A stretch of DNA of 64,000 nt from UBA685 sp049889495. GTDB taxonomy: Bacteria; Pseudomonadota; Alphaproteobacteria; Puniceispirillales; Puniceispirillaceae. The notes beneath the pieces are model-generated. The model worked only from the letters and a program-made list of their open reading frames with translations. It ran no database searches and was not told where the DNA came from. Below are positions 59,901-64,000 of this stretch, piece after piece. How positions within the stretch are numbered: position 1 is the stretch's first letter; each line of letters begins with the position of its first letter. The position numbers were made by a program, and so were the translations under genes. Where the stretch lies: NCBI GenBank assembly GCA_049889495.1, contig JBMHDH010000002.1, positions 1-64,000 on the forward strand. The letters are read 5' to 3'.

Positions 59901-60503
59901 ATGATGATCAAACGGGTTCAGACCTATCTTCCTCACTTTGCAGGCGCGGCGGCTCTCTTCGCGCTTGCAGCCTGTAGTTCGGCCCCTGCAAGGCAGGCAG
60001 ATATCTATTATGATTTGCGCCCTACCATTGCGCCTGTGAGCTTTGCCAGCAATGACACCCTCGAAATCCAATCTGTGACTGTCAAAGGGTTGCAATCAGC
60101 ACGTTCGCTTGTGATTGAAACAGGTAAAAGCCCTGTCCAATATCAAGAAGTGAGAGGTCATTTATGGCATGTGGCACCGTCTAATTTGATTGAAAGAGCT
60201 GTAACAGATGCCCTGTCAACAGCCAGCCAAGATATGGTTATCGGATCATCGCAAACGGTTGATAATGAAGATTACCGTTTGAAGCTGACAGTCGAAAAGC
60301 TACATTTCACACCATCAGAAACAGCCCATCTTGATATCGAAGCTGTGCTGAAAAACAAATCAGGTAAAATCATCACAACCAAAAGATATCAGATTGCACA
60401 AGCCATTGCTGGATCTGATAATCAAGCCGCTGTAATGGCATTGGAAATGGCATTGGCTGATATGATTGGCGAATTGGCAAAAGATATCAGAGCAGCTCTT
60501 TAA
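59901..60503 (+). CDS. ABC-type transport auxiliary lipoprotein (PqiC/ABC_trans_aux type)
   Basis: A 200-residue lipoprotein: basic start, hydrophobic signal and lipobox ALAAC with the acylated Cys near residue 23, then a PqiC-like beta-alpha domain with YYDLRPT, QYQEVRGHLWHVAPSNLIERAVTDAL. Such lipoproteins are encoded with MCE transporters and probably act at the outer membrane partner site. ATG 59901 is chosen for GGGAG eight bases upstream; the ATG at 59886 is rejected. Its 3' end overlaps the convergent Cys-rich gene by four bases. Confidence 0.85.
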   Translation: MMIKRVQTYLPHFAGAAALFALAACSSAPARQADIYYDLRPTIAPVSFASNDTLEIQSVTVKGLQSARSLVIETGKSPVQYQEVRGHLWHVAPSNLIERAVTDALSTASQDMVIGSSQTVDNEDYRLKLTVEKLHFTPSETAHLDIEAVLKNKSGKIITTKRYQIAQAIAGSDNQAAVMALEMALADMIGELAKDIRAAL

Positions 60504-60763
60504 TCAGACGCATCATCTTTCTCAGCGATATCAGATACCAGATCTGATATCGCGATCTCTTCGGCAAGCTGGTTGATATGCACAGCCTCGCCACACCAAT
60601 CATCGTCAAATGTGGCAGGCCAAATCGTACCCATATCTTTTTCAGCCTCTTCAGATGACGGTGTTGGCGCATGGCGGCGGCACCGCCCTTCTCTGCTTTT
60701 TGTGGTCACAGATTGCGGCATTTCATCCCAATAAATACAATCCACACACAAAATACGCGCCAT
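60500..60763 (-). CDS. small cysteine-containing protein, function unknown
   Basis: An 87-residue protein with the pattern CVDCIYWDE, GRCRRHAP, WPATFDDDWCGE: four Cys that could form a zinc site. Comparable small proteins with CxxC...CRR...P...WP...DWCGE occur in many bacteria and phages, without known function. I choose ATG 60763, one base after the stop of the upstream HD gene (TAAGATG), which suggests translational coupling. The frame is open 24 codons further upstream, but that part is inside the HD gene. Confidence 0.7.
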   Translation of the reverse strand: MARILCVDCIYWDEMPQSVTTKSREGRCRRHAPTPSSEEAEKDMGTIWPATFDDDWCGEAVHINQLAEEIAISDLVSDIAEKDDASD

Positions 60764-60764
60764 C

Positions 60765-61637
60765 TTACCGCCCTGCCTTTTGGCCATTTGCGGCGGTTTG
60801 ATTGCGGGCCAGATCATAATATGTTGCATGATCAAAATACGTTATATGCGCTGGTAGTGCGGCATGTAATTTTGCTGTGAAAGGGCTCGCAAATCCTTTC
60901 ATCGCACAATGGGCCAAAAAATTTTCCAGTAACGCTTTATGGTCAAGGCAAAGCCCCTCTTCAAAGCGAAGAGATTTTGTCATGGTATCAACCGCTATCT
61001 TTGGCAGAAATAACGAGCCAAATAAATCAGCATCAAGAAGCAGTGATGTGATCTGACACGAAGCGTGATCTGAACGCGCTTTGGGGTTTGTCGCCATGAT
61101 CAGCCTGTCTAAAAGCTGATAATTTTGACCAGATAAGCCATATTTCTGAAAAATTGGTAAGGCTTGTCGGAGTGAGGCTGCTTCTTGCCATCCTGAAATA
61201 TTTGGCCGACGACGTCCCAAATGACGATAATCATGAATAAGCGCGGCCATCATCAGCCTATCGGTATCGCGCTGGGGCAAATCAGATGCTTTTGCCAGCA
61301 AACCAGACGCCACAATCACTTGCTTAATATGAGACAAACTATGATAGGCATTTAACGATAGCCGCTGTTGCAAAGGCTTTGCTAAGTGACGAAAGGCTTG
61401 ATTGGAAAACCCTGTTCTGAGTTTTAGCGAGGTAAGTTTTGATAGGCCTGCATAAGACGCAATCGCATCCAATGGCACTTGTTCAAGCTGCGGGTCGGTT
61501 TGTTTTGGCAACAAATACAAGCCAGCTGGCCATCTTGATAGAACATAGCCAAGTTTTGGATATTTATATCGTAACCGGCGTGACTGCAATTGCCCGACTT
61601 CCCTACTTTGTTTGTCTCTAGGAGGCTGGTTTATCAT
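60765..61637 (-). CDS. HD-domain phosphohydrolase-like protein
   Basis: A 290-residue protein with the metal-binding HD pattern: YHSLSHIKQV (His, His), then ALIHDYRHLG (His-Asp, near residues 135-145) and a further DADLFG Asp. It is probably a metal-dependent phosphohydrolase of unknown substrate (nucleotide or second messenger). The start is ATG 61637, inside the 3' end of the RsbW-like gene; a TTG at 61646 is possible. It is the fourth gene of the operon starting with the STAS gene, so it may take part in the same signalling module. Confidence 0.72.
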   Translation of the reverse strand: MINQPPRDKQSREVGQLQSRRLRYKYPKLGYVLSRWPAGLYLLPKQTDPQLEQVPLDAIASYAGLSKLTSLKLRTGFSNQAFRHLAKPLQQRLSLNAYHSLSHIKQVIVASGLLAKASDLPQRDTDRLMMAALIHDYRHLGRRRPNISGWQEAASLRQALPIFQKYGLSGQNYQLLDRLIMATNPKARSDHASCQITSLLLDADLFGSLFLPKIAVDTMTKSLRFEEGLCLDHKALLENFLAHCAMKGFASPFTAKLHAALPAHITYFDHATYYDLARNQTAANGQKAGR

Positions 61638-62034
61638 CAAGGGCAAAACTCAAAACGGCCTTATTGCCATTTTCTAATGCTTCGAAATGCACTGATTGGG
61701 CAATGGCATGAACGATGGTCAGCCCATGCCCCCCTTCTTCTGGTTTGCGATGCGCATTATCCCACCCATCAGGGTTTGAGGGCGGCGCATTATCTATCAC
61801 AACCACTTCCAATTGGCTGTCTTCCATAAAAAAATGAAGCGAAAATATGCCTTTATCATCACCGCCTTGAAAGCCATAACGCACCACATTTTGCAAGATT
61901 TCACCAACCACGATATTGATATCTAATTCGCGGTTGGCATGATCTTGTGATTGCAACACACCGCGCACACAATTGCGCGCCGCTGACAAGCTTTCAGCAA
62001 CAGCAGGAAAGGTGAAATAGCCTAGATCACGCAT
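61618..62034 (-). CDS. RsbW/SpoIIAB-type serine kinase (anti-sigma-like ATPase)
   Basis: A 138-residue GHKL ATPase. The N box is GEILQNVVRYGF, the G1-like motif is IDNAPP, and the G2 is GGHGLTIV. RsbW-type kinases phosphorylate a STAS antagonist on Ser and bind a partner (classically a sigma factor). Here the partner is not in the window. ATG 62034 with GGAGGG nearby overlaps the PP2C stop by eight bases. The neighbours (PP2C phosphatase upstream, STAS protein before it) form the standard partner-switching set. Confidence 0.9.
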   Translation of the reverse strand: MRDLGYFTFPAVAESLSAARNCVRGVLQSQDHANRELDINIVVGEILQNVVRYGFQGGDDKGIFSLHFFMEDSQLEVVVIDNAPPSNPDGWDNAHRKPEEGGHGLTIVHAIAQSVHFEALENGNKAVLSFALDDKPAS

Positions 62035-63352
62035 GTTGCCCTCCCTCAGATGATACCCCTTGGTCAGACGGTCTGGTTACAACCAAAATCGTGGCATCAT
62101 CATGTGTGGATAATTTGCCTGTTTCAAACAAGGATATGATCCCTGATACTTTTTCAACCGCTGAATGACCTGGCAAGCGGCGTGACAGGCTGGCAAGACC
62201 ACTTAGCCCCACTTCACGCCCCTTAAATTCGGCCTCTGTGATGCCATCAGTTGTCAAAAACAAATGGGCATCGGTCACATTCAATTTGGTTTCAACAAGC
62301 TCATCCGCACTATAAGGCACAAGCCCCAATGGCACTGTTTGTGATTCAATTGTCTCCAGCGGGGCATCACCACCACGCACAATCACAGCCGCCCCATGGC
62401 CACAATTCACAAATGATACATCGCCTGTCTCGCAATCCATCCACCCAACAGCGAATGTCACAAATTTGTCTGAGGCCACATCCAAAAATTCATAATTAAT
62501 GGCATTTGCCATTTCTGAGGCAGGTAATTCTTGTCGTGCCAAACGACGGAACAAAGCAATAGAACGCGCCATCATCAGCGAGGCGGTGATGCCTTTGCCT
62601 GCGACATCACCTTGACAAAATGCCAAATAGCGTCCGACACGCATATGATCGAAAAAATCACCTGATAATTGACGCGCTGGGATGACATGGCCTGCGGCAA
62701 ATCCATCTGGATCAGCGGCAGGCAAAAGGCTGGCTTGCGCTTCTTCTGCTTGCGATAAATCACGTTGCAGCAATTTATCTGAAATGGCTTGTTCTGTTAA
62801 TTCCACATTCGACAGTGCCAATGCCAAAATTTCAGCCAAAGCTTCAAGCAACGTTAAATCTGATGGCGCAAAATTGCCGATGGCATCCCCATCTCTGCGG
62901 TTAATCGCTTGAATGGCACCAAAATTTTTATCTTTTGATTTCACGGGGGCTGTGGCGGTGGATAAGGTCTGAAACCCTGTGCCACTATCTGCGGCTTTAT
63001 AATGCGCTTTATCTTGGCTGGCATCTGCGACAAGCTCACCATTACCTTCGGTAAAAGCACGTCCCACAAGCCCTTTATCTGATGGTACCTTTAGGCCCGT
63101 GACATCCACAGGCCCGACACATACCACACATTCCAAAACACCTTCATCTGGGCGATGCAGAAACAAGCTACCAGCCTCAGCCGATAAGGTTTCAAGCACA
63201 TAAGGCAAGGCCCATTTCAACCCATCAATCGCATCACCTGTTTGCGCAAAACGACGCATAAGGCCGCTTAACAAATCCAAGTGATCAAGTTGTTTTGCTG
63301 GCTGTTTTGCTGGCTCTTTTGATTTTGTGGTTGACTGCACGGCTATGTCCAT
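62027..63352 (-). CDS. GAF-PP2C (SpoIIE/RsbU-type) serine phosphatase
   Basis: A 441-residue phosphatase that would dephosphorylate the STAS protein in response to a signal. It has an N-terminal GAF domain (about 45-190), a short coiled region (about 190-215) and a PP2C domain with SGDFFDHM, GDVAGKG and DDATILVV: the metal-binding Asp are all present. The N-terminal 25 residues are Lys/Gln-rich without known domain. GAGG lies about eight bases upstream of the ATG. It is the second gene of the operon, 30 bases after the STAS gene. Confidence 0.93.
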   Translation of the reverse strand: MDIAVQSTTKSKEPAKQPAKQLDHLDLLSGLMRRFAQTGDAIDGLKWALPYVLETLSAEAGSLFLHRPDEGVLECVVCVGPVDVTGLKVPSDKGLVGRAFTEGNGELVADASQDKAHYKAADSGTGFQTLSTATAPVKSKDKNFGAIQAINRRDGDAIGNFAPSDLTLLEALAEILALALSNVELTEQAISDKLLQRDLSQAEEAQASLLPAADPDGFAAGHVIPARQLSGDFFDHMRVGRYLAFCQGDVAGKGITASLMMARSIALFRRLARQELPASEMANAINYEFLDVASDKFVTFAVGWMDCETGDVSFVNCGHGAAVIVRGGDAPLETIESQTVPLGLVPYSADELVETKLNVTDAHLFLTTDGITEAEFKGREVGLSGLASLSRRLPGHSAVEKVSGIISLFETGKLSTHDDATILVVTRPSDQGVSSEGGQHA

Positions 63353-63382
63353 CTCGTCACCCTCTGACCCGATAAGCGCAGC

Positions 63383-63919
63383 TTATCCGAAACTGCCTGG
63401 GGAAATGGTTGGCCCATCGCCGTCAGATGCCGCCCCTTCTGATGCCTCTTCTTGCGCAGGCGCAGCTGGTGCTGGCGTAGTTGGTGCTGGCGCGGCAGGT
63501 GCCGATACAGCAGGCGCAGACCCAAGCAATTCTGCCGCCAAATCATCATCAGATACATCTGGTGCGGCTTGGGTGCCCGCATCTGTCACGCCCATAACAC
63601 CAGAATCAGCCGATGACACCACTTGGCCAATTGGCAAAATCTTATCTAATTTCGCGATCTCTAAAACACGGAACACAGCCGCGCTAACAGATGGCAAAGT
63701 CATGGTGATATTTTGCTGAGAACAAAATTGACGCGCCATTAATAGGACTGCCACGCCAGATGAATCAATATAAGTTACGGAAGACGCATCAATTTCAAGC
63801 TGTGTTACACCTGCAATTTTGGTGATTTCAGCCTTCAGGTCTGATGTGGTTTGCAAATCAACATCACCTGAAAGAATGACTCTGGCATGCTCTCCTGAAA
63901 CACGAACGTCAAATGCCAT
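63383..63919 (-). CDS. STAS-domain anti-sigma-factor antagonist with Ala/Pro-rich tail
   Basis: A 178-residue protein: an N-terminal STAS domain (about 1-100) with the phospho-acceptor YIDSSGVAVLL (Ser53 or Ser54), then a tail of about 75 residues rich in Ala, Pro, Thr and Asp/Glu and ending SPGSFG. The tail contains direct Ala-Pro repeats (APAPTTPAPAAPA). It would be the antagonist switched by the RsbW-like kinase and the PP2C. Alternatively it may be MlaB-like, given the Mla operon nearby, though that operon is on the other strand. GGAGG lies six bases before the ATG. Confidence 0.9.
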   Translation of the reverse strand: MAFDVRVSGEHARVILSGDVDLQTTSDLKAEITKIAGVTQLEIDASSVTYIDSSGVAVLLMARQFCSQQNITMTLPSVSAAVFRVLEIAKLDKILPIGQVVSSADSGVMGVTDAGTQAAPDVSDDDLAAELLGSAPAVSAPAAPAPTTPAPAAPAQEEASEGAASDGDGPTISPGSFG

Positions 63920-63950
63920 TTTACGCCTCCGTTAAAAGAAAAAAAGAATA

Positions 63951-63981
63951 AAAAAACCCCGTCAGATGACTGACGGGGTTT
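63951..63981 (-). terminator. Rho-independent terminator of a gene beyond the window
   Basis: AAACCCCGTCAG, loop of four, CTGACGGGGTTT: a perfect 12-bp stem with an A-run (63951-63956) that is a T-run on the minus strand. It must end a minus-strand gene lying to the right of 64000 and is just 31 bases before the STAS start, leaving almost no room for a promoter in between. Confidence 0.9.
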
Positions 63982-64000
63982 GATCAAATCACCTTAGAAT

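Overview
The window looks like chromosomal DNA of a free-living, aerobic alphaproteobacterium with moderate to low GC and compact gene spacing. Lineage markers are a GcrA-type cell-cycle regulator, a CtrA-type response regulator, a 5-aminolevulinate synthase (the Shemin route, not glutamyl-tRNA reductase), an NADP isocitrate dehydrogenase, a nearly cysteine-free DksA and an Rrf2-controlled suf operon. Low GC, a form II CoxL-like protein and an NAD-linked formate dehydrogenase would fit a marine SAR116-like lineage, but that placement is inference. I see no prophage, insertion sequence, integrase or CRISPR array; nearly all of the window reads as housekeeping chromosome.

Layout. 1-13 kb: 3' end of parE, an alpha/beta hydrolase, a DEAD-box helicase, pepN, gcrA, an aroE-like gene, an exported EF-hand protein, msrB, an orphan CoxL-like molybdo-hydroxylase subunit, a CDP-alcohol phosphatidyltransferase beside a phosphatidylserine-decarboxylase-like protein that has lost its catalytic residues, and a LysM protein. 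13-22 kb: a LOG-family gene, icd, alaS, recA, a soluble histidine kinase, dksA, and a ctrA-like gene interrupted by an in-frame TAA. 22-30 kb: a DUF3553 protein, a two-gene formate dehydrogenase, hemA, hemH and tRNA-Gly. 30-41 kb: a DadA-like oxidase, CvpA-like protein, msrA, amtB-glnK, a kdsD-queA-tgt-queG run, fdhD-mobA and nadK. 41-51 kb: a hydrolase, an ATM1-type exporter and the suf operon (Rrf2 regulator, B, C, D, S, T, A), hspQ, rpmF and tRNA-Ala. 51-64 kb: ald/lrp divergent pair, selO, a Rieske oxygenase behind a six-copy 13-bp tandem repeat, an orphan ParA, an Mla-type lipid transporter, and a STAS / PP2C phosphatase / RsbW-like kinase partner-switching operon that continues into an HD-domain gene and a small cysteine protein.

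How the genes fit together. FdhD and MobA provide sulfuration and cofactor maturation for the formate dehydrogenase (and perhaps for the CoxL-like protein, whose FAD and Fe-S partners are not here). The suf operon and the ATM1-type exporter supply the Fe-S clusters needed by these enzymes; an IscR type-1-like palindrome lies over the predicted -35 of the Rrf2 gene and suggests Fe-S feedback control. HemA and HemH are the first and last steps of haem synthesis. QueA, Tgt and QueG form most of the late queuosine pathway. Points most worth a second look are the nonsense codon in the ctrA-like gene, the sigma-less partner-switching operon with coupled HD and Cys-rich genes, the decarboxylase-like protein with a deleted self-cleavage site, and a tendency for short (12-16 bp, mostly 13 bp) tandem repeats in intergenic DNA.
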